Positions 36,060 through 48,005 of a stretch of 64,000 bases of DNA are shown one piece after another. The number at the start of each line of letters is the position of its first letter. The stretch's first letter is position 1. Where the stretch lies: assembly GCA_008692225.1 (NCBI GenBank), contig VICG01000009.1:2317001-2381000 (forward strand), read 5' to 3'. A model generated the notes under the pieces. The model had not been told where the DNA came from, searched no databases, and saw nothing but the letters and a program-made list of their open reading frames with translations. This stretch comes from Monilinia fructicola (lineage: Eukaryota > Ascomycota > Leotiomycetes > Helotiales > Sclerotiniaceae). The translations under genes and the position numbers were made by a program.

Positions 36060-37096
36060 GATTGTTAAGCTTGAACAATATCAATTGCGAGTGGGATCTT
36101 TGATATCTTTTAAAGAGAATTCTCACTCAAGGTGGGATAACACTAAGGTTATATAGGAGATTAAAACACAAATCACCTAAGAGCTTGCTGATAGTAATGA
36201 ATATTGCTGATAAGAATTATTAGTTACCTAACAAGTAGAACTACCTAGTAGTATCATACCTAGGTAGGTAATCGACGCACAATTGCGAGTACGTACTTGC
36301 AATTGTAAGATCAGCTTTATCGCGGCTGTCCTGTTCACGTGATGATCCCAGACAGATGGTTGATGGCGGGAAGGCTACTTGTAGCGCGGCTAAGGCAATC
36401 AATCCATCTTATACAAGTACAAGTACAAGTAAGCCTTGGAAGCTTTGACACTTCTCTGAACTGTCTGGTCTGAACTTCATTCTACTCCGTATCGTAATAC
36501 CAAATTATATTTTGGGAGGGACAGAGAGAGCGACGATCTATCATATTCACATTTACATCCACCCTCACACTCACACTCACACTCACATTCACTTTCGATT
36601 CTTGAAATATACTATCCGACACTCAACCGCACTTCAATATATCCCTCCTCGATATCTCTCTCTCAAATTATTACTCCAGATAACTTCAAATTGCCATTTA
36701 CAGCGTGATTGATCTCATACCCATAGGTGAAACTCATCGACGTTCCTTCCTACAAAAACATCCGACCAATATTGTCTAGACAGAAGCAGTACGACCACAA
36801 CTACGACCACAAAATAAAATTTGGTATCCTTCTTTTTTAGGATTTACTTTTGAAATCGAGTCATAATTGGATAGAATTAGTGAATATAACTTCAGGGACA
36901 GGAACAAACCTTTCAAGATGCCTCGTAAGTTGAATCTCCTTCCTTCCTTCTTTCTTTATTTCCATTTCAACCAGAACCTCCCTTCAACCTCACAACCATA
37001 AATCGCAATCAACAACCAGAACCATAGCGACAACCTTGATTTCAACTTCTATCCTATACAAAAGCCTCAACTTCGAGAAACAAAGTGGTTTGCAGG
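36060..37096. promoter_or_regulatory. Divergent promoter region, oxygenase gene / MKT1
   Basis: About 1 kb between two outward-facing genes. It holds an (ACAAGT)n stretch at about 36412-36430, one TACTCCGTA motif near 36484, and a (CACACT)n-type pyrimidine/purine run at 36565-36595. A small exon ATGCCTC at 36918-36924 followed by GTAAGT could be an alternative first exon of MKT1: splicing to an AG at 37084 would keep frame. Confidence 0.4.
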
Positions 37097-39669
37097 ATGA
37101 GATCCGGAAGCTCTTCAAGTACGCAGGAAGATGTTACTCTTACTCCCGCCGATTCAGTGGCGACCAATCCCTTTGAGAATGATCAGGACCTTCAAAACAT
37201 TCCATTGCCATCCATCTCTCACTTGGCCGGCGAATACGAATCTAAAAATCATAATCAGGAGTATTGGACTGATGGAACAAATTTAGTAAATACTGGCGAC
37301 CCATTAATTGATACCGGAGTGGTGTAAGCTGTCAATCAATCCATGAGAAATTCTCTGGCTAACATGCGACAAGCAGTTCGATGCCATTCTCGGACCTAGT
37401 AAACGCGAAAATTGGTGTTGAAGCTACAGCATATCTCTCAAATCTTCTAAAAGGACCTGCCGATGAACCTCTACTTGCAGCTTTGGGTGGTCATCCCATG
37501 GCATTAAAAACACATATCGAGAATGATTTGGACAAATGGAAGGAGAATGATATGGAACCATTCTTTGTATTTGAAGGTCAATCAATTGTTGGCAAGAAGG
37601 AAATGACCATGCGCAGTCTGAAAGCTTCCATTTCCGAAACAGAACAAGCCTGGGCGTTATATAACGACGGTAACCCTACAGATGCTGTCGCGGCTTTTCG
37701 CAAGGCTGGTCAGTGTACGGCTTCTCCATTTTTGACATGAGTTTTTACTAATTGGAAGTAGCTGCCATCCAAATTCCCGACCTATATCATATCCTACAAG
37801 AAGTTCTCACCGCAAGAGATTTAGAGTACATGACTGCTCCTTTCAGTGCGTGTGCTCAGCTCGCCGCTCTCGATCGTCATGAAGAACAATACATTGATGG
37901 CATTATGGGCTCTCAGGAATTACTTCTCTATGACATTTCAGATGCTGTCATTTACCCACCTTCGGCAGCAGATTGGGAAAATAAGGCTTTGAGAGGTGTG
38001 GTCAGATCCGATTTACTCAAGAAGCTCAACGTCACACCAGATATGCTTTCAGATGCATTATTGATGACGGGAACATCATTCTTACCACCCTTTCCTCCTC
38101 TCCAAGACCAAACTATCATTAGCCGTCAACCATATACTGTTGGTGATGCTGTTAACCTTCTTCGAACTTCGGAAAAGTCGGTCAGTGCAACCTGCGCAGC
38201 TTTCAGTGACATCTTGAATGTACGAGACCGAGATTGGCTTGATAAGTACCGAAAGGCCAAGATGGGTATCAAGCACTGTGTTACCGTAGCCACAGATGGA
38301 AGCATCCACATTAGAGATTTCGACCACCTGACTGGAGATAATCATGAATATCTTGGTCTACAACTACCAGCAGAGTTATACTCTTACCTTCAAAAAGATG
38401 TCATTGGTCCACGTCTTTTGAATACCTTCAATTCTCTCGAATATCATGTTCTTCCAACTCTGGATGGATTTGTATCGGACGAATATCGAAAATTGGTTAC
38501 AGAATCTCTTTTACCACTCAAGGAAACTTCTGCAGCCCTTATTGCTCCTCGAATGCATCGTGGTTTCCTTTACAAAGAAATTACCATGCGTCTCTGGTTT
38601 GATGATAACAAGAAGCCAAAATTAAACCACAAACACTTACAACCACAGACCAACGATTTGGCTGATTCATGGGGTGTTAAAGATACTGACATAAAGTCAT
38701 TGGAAACCAAATCTTTGAAAGCAGGAAAACTATCCTTTGCTGCGATTACACTACTTGACAATAAGGATCTCCCACCCAAAACGATCGGCAAAGGAAAGCC
38801 TACTGGTCTTGCATCAAAATCTGAAATTCTATCCAATTCATTATGGCGTCTACTTCATCTGAGAGGCTATGTCAATGATAAACACGAGTTGACGAATTGG
38901 GGCAAAGCATTAGCCACTACACTCAAAGCCGTTCAAACTATCTCCGAGAAATACCAAGATGTTCATCTCATCGAAGAAGCAGCATTTTTAGCATTCGAGC
39001 TTATTCGTTTTCAAAATCTCCACACCCGCGACCGTCATCCCGAATTAATTGGAGGACCACTGAGAGGCCAAGAAGAAGATAAAGCAAATTGTATCCTCAT
39101 CAGTCGAGCCGCTTGTCTTCTTAAAATTAGACATTCACCCATAGGATACACTGGTCCTTTGAGCAAAAATTTCCTATCATATCATTCAATCATCAAGTCA
39201 ATTCGGGATACAGATAGAGATTTAATTGAAGCCATTGTTGCTTCGATGCTCTTGAGTGGTCAAGTTGTTCGTAATGTCCGACAATATCAAGGTTTAGGTC
39301 GCAGGTACGTTTTTTCTCATTCCACTCTTGGTTGATCTCCTATTTGAATTGATCAAATTACTAACACCTTCTCAAACTAGTCTTCCTTTCGATACAGATA
39401 TCGATGTTGGTTTTGGAATAGCCGTCAAAACTTACTTGGATGACTACATAAAGCCAGACGTACCTAAAGACGAAAAGACGAGGATGAAAAATGCATATAG
39501 TTCAACATTTCTTCCTCATGCAATTAATTTTGTTGAGGATCTGGATGTCGCTTTCAGTTTCTTCGATGCATTGCACAAGGGAGTCAAGACTTTGTCAGAT
39601 GAAGAGATGAAGAGTGAGGAGAAGAAGACATGGGATGATGCCAAGGCATATCTCGAATTAAGAAGATAA
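37097..39669 (+). CDS. MKT1: Mkt1-like post-transcriptional regulator (XPG-fold family)
   Basis: join(37097..37323,37377..37708,37759..39304,39381..39669) gives 797 residues; all phases agree and introns are 50-76 nt. The N-terminal half carries an XPG-like PIN fold: ...SMPFSDLVNAKIGVEATAYLSNLL, MEPFFVFEGQSIVGKKE, then NDGNPTDAVAAFRKAG, HILQEVLTARDLEYMTAPFSACAQLAAL and IDGIMGSQELLLYDI. The C-terminal half fits the Mkt1 C-terminal domain (TNDLADSWGV, SNSLWRLLHLRGYVND, HLIEEAAFLAFELIRFQNLH, LISRAACLLKIRHSPIGYTGPLS, DVGFGIAVKTYLDDYIKP). In yeast, Mkt1 with Pbp1 controls translation and stability of specific mRNAs and is needed for maintenance of M2 killer dsRNA (family knowledge). The start is uncertain: 37097 is the first ATG in frame in exon 1, but a mini-exon at 36918 is possible. 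Confidence 0.88.
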
Positions 39670-40577
39670 ATAGATGAAGAGGGGTTGGGCGGCAGTGATA
39701 CTTTTCTGGCTTGATGGGAGATGTGTGGATAAAAAAAGGATTGTTGATGGACATCATGATGCATGTGAACATGGAAATGAATATGATCGGGAAGTAATGG
39801 ATTGATGGGTATGGCATATCATAATCGGATTATTATGACCCATGATATGCTAGATAATCTGTTGCGGGTAGTACGCCTGTGATTGAGCCTTTACCTATTG
39901 CTATAGGCATAGGTCTCAATTTAGAGGAGGAAGAACAGTAGATCGAAGCCAGAAGAATACATTGTCGTCACCCCCAATTTTTCTTGCTTATTCTGCTAAT
40001 TTATAAGTTAAGGCTTTGAAAATTTCTTTTTCTTTGCATCTTTCACATACCTTGAGTAGTACTCTCACACACACATACATACACACACTCTCTCTCCTCC
40101 CCCTCTCTCTGTCTGTGGATAGTTCAGTGCCGAGAATGCATGTACATATACTCTTCATGGATGAGTAAGATGTACAGGAACAAAACAACAGGTAAAACTT
40201 CAGCAAAGATGACCTGCTTCTCTAGGCAGTATCAGAAATCTCTCTGGAGATCATACTTAACAATCTCCAGCATCATCTCGCATATCAAGCCCTGTTCTTC
40301 AGTTCAGCCCACCAGTGGTGGCCTTGCACATGAGGTCCTTATTCTTCAGCCCTGCATCCTCTATTGCGCTCCTGATGTTCCACGTCGACTTTCGAATCAT
40401 CCAAGTCGTTTGGCATCATGGTTTACATTGGTAGTGACCTACTGGATTTCGCTTCTGTCCGAGTGGGTCTGGGTACTTTTATTTCATCTTGGGTTAGGGT
40501 GGGTCCTGAAGTATGGGCGATTCCAGATGAGATAGACTCTTTGCCTGTAGATGTGTGTTTTGGGGCAGTAGATGCAA
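39670..40577. other. Convergent 3' intergenic region, MKT1 / SesB-like gene
   Basis: About 900 bp with no supported gene; both flanking genes end here. An (ACAC)n / CTCTCTC block lies at 40065-40110. The frame at 40140-40535 (131 codons) has no domain and reads mostly as random sequence. Confidence 0.45.
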
Positions 40578-43337
40578 TTACTTGAGATTCTTGCTGAGGC
40601 GATGATGATTGGGTCTTTTCTGCTGCGATACCAGGTGAAGAGGCGCCTTTCCCTTACCTTCATATATTCCACATTCAAAGAGCGTCATCTGTCGCAAACT
40701 TGGTGGTTTAAATTTGGAGCTCGATCTTGTACTTGGTGGAATTTCGACATGTGGTACTGGAGCAGTATCTTGGGAATCCAAGTAGATTGAGATACTTGAG
40801 TGAGCGGAGCTTGAATTATCATGCTTGGTATTTGTTGTCTTTGAGATATGGGCGTATTCTTTTGAAGAATCCATGGTTCTCATTGAGTATGCGTCTTGAC
40901 CATTTGTCTGAAGTATGGCCGTACCGTCATTTGTATATGCAAATGTACCAGTGGGCCCATCACCATCATCGTTCGAGTCGCGACTATCTCTTCTGATGGG
41001 CTCATTCTTTGGAACTGATGGAAATATTATTTCTGGAGGGGCATGGTTTGCTATTTTGGCTAATGAGGTAGCGACAGTCATATCAATGCTCTGCGGTTGT
41101 GTTGTAGTTATCTTTTTTGAGCTTGAGGAAGTCAATTCTTGGTTCCTCTGCTCGTCGCGCTCTATTTTATCCTTATTCATAGCATAGGTTGCAGCACTAA
41201 TATTTGCCGACCAAGCTGAGGCTTTTGTGGAGATTCTTGACTGTTCGAGAGCTTGTCGGGATGTATATGCGCTGGCTATACTCGTTAAAAGATTTACACC
41301 TGCTATTGATGATGCCCCAATAGCTATCCCCTCTGCAGTGGTGAGATGTGAACTTTGGCCTGAAATCTTATCCGACCAAGCTTTCATGGAGCCCTGAGGC
41401 AAGCTAATTGAACTGGGTGATGTAAAGGACTTGACTTTGAGAGATTGAATATCAGTGATACTCTTAGGGGGATCCAAAGATATTTTTCCTAACTCCTTGG
41501 AGGCCTGCAATACTTGTGAGTTTTCAGATCGGAGAGATTCTATCACTTTATCGTCAGTATGATGATACAAAGGTGGCGTTTTGGAAGTCGAGAGCAAATT
41601 GACAGAGGCTGCCGGAGTCGAATGATCATGAGTCAAATTTGTACTGGACCTGTAAGGGGTTGAATCCATCACAATCCCCTTCGTTTCAGAACTCCCTGCC
41701 AAAATCATATCATACTTCAAGTGATTTTCAACAATAAACGTCCTGCTGTGGACTTTGGATTTCCCGAGGATAGAGAACTTCAAATCAATTGACCTGCGAA
41801 TGTGTTCTGAATCCTCAGTGGTAGAGATCTCGGCTGTAAGGTTATGCTTGGCGAGTGTTGAATAGATGATTTTGTTTTTTGTTGAATCTATATCAATCGC
41901 TGCTTCAAGTAAACTTTCGACTTGCGTATGATGTATCACGACAGAAATAGTAGGCGCGGCATCATGGAGATTCAGAGTTGAATCAGCTGCTGGTTCATGA
42001 TTCTCAGTTGAGTGGTGACTAAACACGGGGTCACGAATTTCCCCCTGTTTAGATTCCATCCATCGATTCCATGAGCTGATCGCATCTTGAACTCGGAGAT
42101 AGTTGGCATCATTCTCGTTAGGAAACCTGCCAAGATTGAAATGATCACTGTCAAGCGGACGAACGATTTCTTCGGATTGACCCAAAGTGGCCGAATTTTG
42201 GTCTACAACGATCTAATCAAGTCAGAGAGGAATCATGAACGTATTCAATACTTCATACCTTCTTATAAAAGGGCACATTGATTGAAATAGTCTCATAGAA
42301 TGACCAAGATCGTAAGTCACAGAGACGATCATTTTCATTGAAACGCTTTGTTTGCTTTTCCAACCAATCCGAATCTTCTCGTAATTGTTTAGTCCAGGGA
42401 TCAGCATAGAATCCCGGAAGGTGTCTATAAAGTCGAAAACATGTTACCAATCTTAGGCCATGGTGGTGTGGTGTGCCTAGAAATATTATGCTTCCATAGC
42501 AGAGCTCAAATTTGACAGCTTGGTGGGTTGAGGTGAGAAGTGCCTGTGTGTATGTAAGTTCGTTGTTCGAATTTGGGTTAGACTTAGGTTCAGAATTTTA
42601 GCATTCTTCCATCTTTTGTTGACTGTTCAAAAATCTTCCTGCACATGCCTCTCTGTTTGACCAATCATATGTGTACATAGTTTACACACGTGCAATATAA
42701 GATCTGAGAGGTTCGCGCGAACTGAAGAATAGGATTTCTTACCTCTTTCACAATATTCCCGCCTATGGAGTGAGCGATAAAAATCATCGGTCTTTGGTCC
42801 AACTTAGACGAATGTTAGTATGGTAGAATTTCAATAATACACACATGCTTACCTGTTCTGGACGATATACAGCAATATCCGCCAACAAAGCAAGAGCGTG
42901 GTCCTCGAGAGAATTGGCTGACATAGTCCCATATCGAATGCCCTTGGAGTCCCAACCCCATGACATCACACGAATATCCGATTTATTTAACGGCAGCAAA
43001 TCCTTCGGCCAACAAACTCCATTTTGATGTGTAAAAGATCGAGTGCGGTGACCTCTCGCGCCATGGACAAGAATGACGCTAAGAACAATACATTAGCTAC
43101 AGTACTGGAGAGTGGAAGGTTGGCAAACCAACTCGTATGAGACTTGCGATGAGTCCACCTCTGGCTCATAAAGAACCAGCATCCCATTATCTGTGGACTT
43201 GCGAAACATTGATATTGGCCTGGTAATTGGATGGTTTCGGAACATCGACATTGTTCTGATAATTGGATGGTTTCGGTGATCTTTCGATGCCAAATTATTT
43301 GCCATCGAGCCTTGGGATTCGAGAAATGTATTGGACG
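40578..43337 (-). CDS. SesB-like alpha/beta-hydrolase with a long C-terminal extension, 5' exon unresolved
   Basis: Exons: 40578..42212, 42259..42543, 42743..42802, 42853..43078 and 43133..43337, all in phase. The hydrolase part reads VILVHGARGHRTRSFTHQNG, WPKDLLPLNKSDIRVMSWGWDS, SLEDHALALLADI, RPMIFIAHSIGGNIVKEAL (nucleophile Ser in AHSIGG), YGSIIFLGTPHHHG and VVDQNSATLG...VRPLDSDHFNLGRF (His). This is the esterase-type domain found at the N-terminus of many fungal NLR-like proteins. Instead of a NACHT/NB-ARC domain, about 480 residues of S/T-rich, probably disordered sequence follow, with one Gly/Ala hydrophobic stretch (GIAIGASSIAGVNLLTSIASAY). The first exon is probably within 43350-43625 (frame beginning MPRFGSYCFPSS), but no donor there joins the acceptor at 43338 with certainty. 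Confidence 0.7.
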
Positions 43338-44765
43338 CTACCAATTTAACAAACGATTTGAAGTAGGATAATGGCTGTAACTTTGAAATGGCAATCCCTT
43401 TGAGATGGCAAAGAGACCTTACTATATATGTGATAAATGAGATGCAGAAGACTTGGTGGTTTGATTGAAGAAAGAATCTTTCGAGCTCAAGGCTGGAGGC
43501 GGGATATCATAACTAGATTCATGTCGTGTAACCATGCAAGTAAGACGCATCAACCACTCACATGCATTTGTTCTCCCCGAGAACAATTCCGATGACGGAA
43601 AGCAGTAAGAACCAAAACGTGGCATAGATATAAAGAGAACACCCGGAACCCGCTAGCAGCAAGTATCCCACTCGACGTTCCATTGGTATAGCGGTAGTAC
43701 CTCGCAGTAGCTTGGTATCAATCATTCAACCCTGGGCGTGATTGGGTTCCGTAAGAATGGGAGCACAGCCTGTAGTCAAGGAGTAGGTTGATACCGATTT
43801 CGCTGCGGGATTTCCAGATGGCGATATCGATCTGAATGAAGAATGCATACCATGTGGATAGATCTTACCTCGAAAGATCAGAGAGAGAGAGAGAGGATAG
43901 AAACCAGAAAAATGCACCAATGCATCACTGAGGAAAGGTCGTATAACCTAACGAAGCCCCATTCATTGCTCAAACACCCTTCCCCTCGCCCGCCGAACAG
44001 GATATCGACATCCACAATGACCAATTTCCACGCAGGGTAACCTCCCGTCCGAGATGAGATGACGACGGAGCATCCACGCATCCATCGCGGCTAGATATTG
44101 ACAGTGGCAATTAATCATCGATTTACCTTCCTTTGCTTGTCTCATCTCGTCTCGTCATCTTATCTCGTCTTGTCCCTGCAGGTAGCAAGGACGCTGCTCT
44201 TGATTCATCATGGATTATGAAATGGATGCGTAGTTGTACATAGCTAGTATGTATGTATGTCTGTGGGTATGTATATATATATACGTGTATATGTGTGTGT
44301 GTGTGTATACCTGTACAAGTACACACATACAAACATCACAATCTGGAATTTGGATCTCGGTGATTAAGAAGGCAGGCACACGACTCCATAAGCGCCAGGC
44401 GGCTAACCTACCTATTCCTAATTTGGTTCGAGGAGATGATTAATCTTCGCTAGCCTGGAGTTGTGAACGTCTTTGATAAATCTCGAATCCCGTATAATGT
44501 GATGGTGGAAGATTGATTGATTATTCTATTAGGTTCTAATCATGCTTCATGTATTTTCTCAAGGTTAACATCAAGCAAAAGAAAAGTGTGACAATTGAAA
44601 AGACCAATCCAGTGGTTAATATAAAGTAATGTAGGTATCTTTCCCATCCATCCATTCCACCCATTTTTTCAATCTTCCAATTCACTCTCAACTTATTCCA
44701 CTAAATTATCTTCCACTTGATTTGAATTATAATTCCACGTCTCTCATCCCTTTCATGACATAAAT
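43338..44765. other. Possible first exon of the SesB-like gene, then intergenic
   Basis: 43422-43625 on the minus strand is a 67-codon frame with ATG (MPRFGSYCFPSS) that may be exon 1 of the SesB-like gene. A strong GTGAGT donor lies inside it, at about 43570. The rest has no gene. A tRNA A-box-like stretch at about 43680-43715 has no matching T arm. TATG/TGTG repeats lie at about 44250-44330. The last 300 bases are the 3' flank of the AspRS fusion gene. Confidence 0.35.
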
Positions 44766-47700
44766 CTAACCATCTTCCTCAAGGAAACCCATTAAAGCTC
44801 TAATGCCACCAGCACCTAATCCACCTTTAGGATATGCTACATAAACTCCTTCATTCCATGTTCCCATCTTCTCTCTAAACTCACTCTTACCCAATAACCT
44901 CGCTTGTTTAATGATCGTCTCGTAAGCCTTCTTCAATGCCTTGATTCTATGTTTACCCAAGTTTCTTCCACCTTCAATATGTGGTTGAGCTCCTGTACCA
45001 AATGTGATACGTTTAACATCTGGTTCTGCTGCACTCAATTGTTTCATCGAGTAAAGGAGAAGCGATTCCACAGTACCAGATGGAGCATTTGGAAATTCGA
45101 GAGAGAATTTAACTTGGTATCCATTCTCAGGGCTGAGTTGATGAAGGACATTGATGGCGTGAATGGTTCCATCAGATCCTTGAGCATAAAAGTATTTACG
45201 ATGAGCTTCATCTACCCAAGGTCTAATCTCGGTAAGATGAACTTGAGTCCCCTTTCGGTTCTTTTGCCAATCTTTGACACGTGCATCAACCTTTTCCTTA
45301 AAATCATCTGGAACGGGTTCATTGAAAGGGAGAGTTTGAAGTTTAACACCCTCCTTTTCAGCATGTCTGACCTTGCGTGCCAAGTCATTGTCCTTGGCAG
45401 CAGGATTATTTCTTGGATCGGCACGTTCTTCTGCTGCAGGAGACAAGGTACGCCAACCGAATTTCTCCCCAAGATATTCTTCAGAACGAGGTCCAAGAAT
45501 CATCCAGATTGGTTTGAGATTTTTATGTTCAGTGTTCATGTAATTGAGGAAAGCGGAGATGATGGATGGTGTCTGAGATTTGTCGCACAGTGGCTCACCA
45601 ACAATAATCGCGTATGAGTTATGAATAACATAACCTTGAGCGGCACCAGTAGTGGAATGTCTCCACACGTGATAACGTTTGTCTAGCCAAGAAGTATTGG
45701 CTGCATCACCATAATTGGCAATCAATTTCTCCAAAGGTGGAAGTAATTCTGGACTGAATTCTTGTCCATTCTTCTCCCATATGGGGTGAAGTGTTGATGC
45801 ATCCTCATGACGAAGAGCAAGAGTAGGAGGTATTGCTGGAAGTGATTTAGGATCTCTGGGGAATAGAGATGCAAGTCGAATATTTCCCAGGCTAAGGAAG
45901 AGGTAGGTGAGACGTTCAAGACCAATACCGCAACCGGCATGAGGTGGCGCACCCCATCTGAAACCTTCCAGATATTCGGGCATACTTTCTGGCTTCACCC
46001 CCTTTTGCTTCATGCGCTTTTCCAAAAATTCGGCATCATGAATACGTTGACCACCAGTCAAAATTTCTTGACCACGCATAAAGATATCGAAAGAGTTTGT
46101 GAATCGATCATCTTCTGGATCAGGCATGGTATAAAATGGTCGAACTGAAGCAGGGAATTTATCGAGGATGTAGTAATCAGTATGATACTTCTCCTTAACC
46201 AATGCACCCAATCGAATTTCAGCTCGAGTGGAGAGATCCTCCGTCTCAGATGGCAAACTTCCATCTTCTTCAACCCAACCAGAATCAATCAACATCTTGA
46301 CACCAACGGAGAATGGAATTCTTGGGGTTTCCTCCAACCATTCAACCTTGGTATGTGGATAAAATTGATCAATGAGATCAATCTCTGGTTGATATCGATC
46401 ATAGATTCCTTTCCAAAGGTTCTTGAACATGCCATCAATGAGAGTTAAGGCCTCATGATAATGTTCTTCCAATGCCATCTCCAGATCCAATCCCGTATAT
46501 TCAGTCAGATGACGAGGAGTGTTACTATCTTCAGCACGGAAAACCGCGCCAATTTCATACACTCTCTCGAAATCAGCTGCCATACACATTTGCTTGGCCA
46601 ATTGTGGGGATTGAGCCAAGAAGGCAGATCTTCCAAAATAATTGAGTTCAAAAACCGTTGCACCAGATTCAGTCGCACCTCCTTGTAATTTGGGTGTATG
46701 AATTTCAATGAAACCTTGCGTATCAAGGTATGATCGGAAGAGGTTGCAAATTCCGGATTGAATACGGAAAATTGCTTGTGCAGGAGTGGTTCGTAAATCA
46801 ATAATTCTGTTGTTCAATCTCACTCTTTGTGGTAGAGATCGCTTTTGGTGATGGGCTGTATCCATGGAAGCTATTTCAATATTAGTGATAGATCAGATAT
46901 ATATGGTGGTTCATGATTAACTTACTTCTGCTCTCAAGATTCTTATCATCCAATTTTGCAAAAGCATTACGTGCAAGATCCGTCGAAGCACGAGAAGGAG
47001 GACCTCTTGGCGTATCTGTTGAAATGGGTGACATTGGTTGACTGGTGGAAATTGATTCATCACCAGAATCAGCGTCCATGTCAACTTCCTTTTCTCTATT
47101 AATGTTTTCTGCATCGTATACGGTGAATGGTACATTTTCGGTCAACGGAACCACTCGATGAACTTCGTAAACTTGCAATTCATAATCATGAACCGTAGCA
47201 TTCTTCACCGTCTGAACGGATTTTCGAATTTTGGCATGCGCCACCACAATAGTTTCGACGGGGTAATGTTCAACCGTTCGAACCATTTGTTCAGAGATTG
47301 TACCATGTTCTGTTGAAATCATCTGATTAGATATGTTCCTTTCCACATTGGCATTTTCTCAATGAAACTTACCACCTTGTCCCTCGCTAGGTTTGAAGCT
47401 TTGTAAAACTCCTTGAATGGTAATGGTTTGTTGACGGAAAACAATGAATACCAACTTGGCAGACATTCTTCGAAGGGTATGCATTCGAGCTCTGAAACTA
47501 ATGGTTTGGCCATCCATTTCTATTTGAGAGTTAGCAGATTATATAAATGTAGAAGAAATGTCAACATACCAGCCCAATTGATGTTCTTGAATAAAGCTCT
47601 CTCTTCATGTCTCCAATGTTTACTTTGAATCATACTGTATGGTCGATACAGCTGAGTGAGAGCTTCTGGTCCCTCTTGCAAGAATTTTTCATCTTCTATT

Positions 47701-48005
47701 CTTGCCAAAGATTGTTTCTTCTTATTTTCAGCCTTGGCACGTTCTTTATCCATACTCTTCCTGGCCCTGTTTTGCTCAATGACCTCTCGACTAACTCTTC
47801 GAGAGTTTGATCTTTCTGGGGTTTGAGCACCATCATTTCGAGGAGTAGCTGATGCTGAAGCTCCATTGGGCGTCGAAGGACTTTCAATTCCTTCCTCTTT
47901 ACTAGGAGCCGTTGGAACATTTTCGCTACTCGAACTATTGCCGTTGCTGTTTTTATTAATGCGATCGGGGATCAATTTACTGAGACGCTTCTTTAAAGCC
48001 GACAT
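44766..48005 (-). CDS. erdS: AspRS-DUF2156 fusion, ergosteryl-3beta-O-L-aspartate synthase type
   Basis: complement(join(44766..46870,46926..47309,47373..47519,47570..48005)) gives 1023 residues with all phases agreeing. Order: a basic, disordered lead of about 130 residues; an OB anticodon-binding fold (QTISFRARMHTLRRMSAKLVFIV, about 145-290); an acidic S/P-rich linker; a class II aspartyl-tRNA synthetase core with motif 1 (IQSGICNLFRSYLDTQGF), motif 2 (FRAEDSNTPRHLTEYTGLD, about 433) and motif 3 (GIGLERLTYLF, about 638); then a C-terminal DUF2156 GNAT-like aminoacyl-tRNA transferase domain (about 690-1000: TSWLDKRYHVWR, GYVIHNSYAIIVGEPLCD, FYAQGSDGTIHA, ESLLLYSMKQL, TFGTGAQPHIEG). Family work showed that such fungal fusions load Asp on tRNA and pass it to ergosterol. 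The canonical cytosolic AspRS must be elsewhere. No frame break. Confidence 0.9.

Noticed and set aside
43680..43770. tRNA-like stretch (GGTATAGCGGTAGTACC resembles a D arm and A box)
   Set aside because: No matching T arm (GGTTCGA) and no acceptor-stem complement within 100 bp, so not a tRNA.
44904..46688. Plus-strand frames of up to 237 codons inside the AspRS fusion gene
   Set aside because: Antisense shadows of strongly conserved synthetase and DUF2156 exons.
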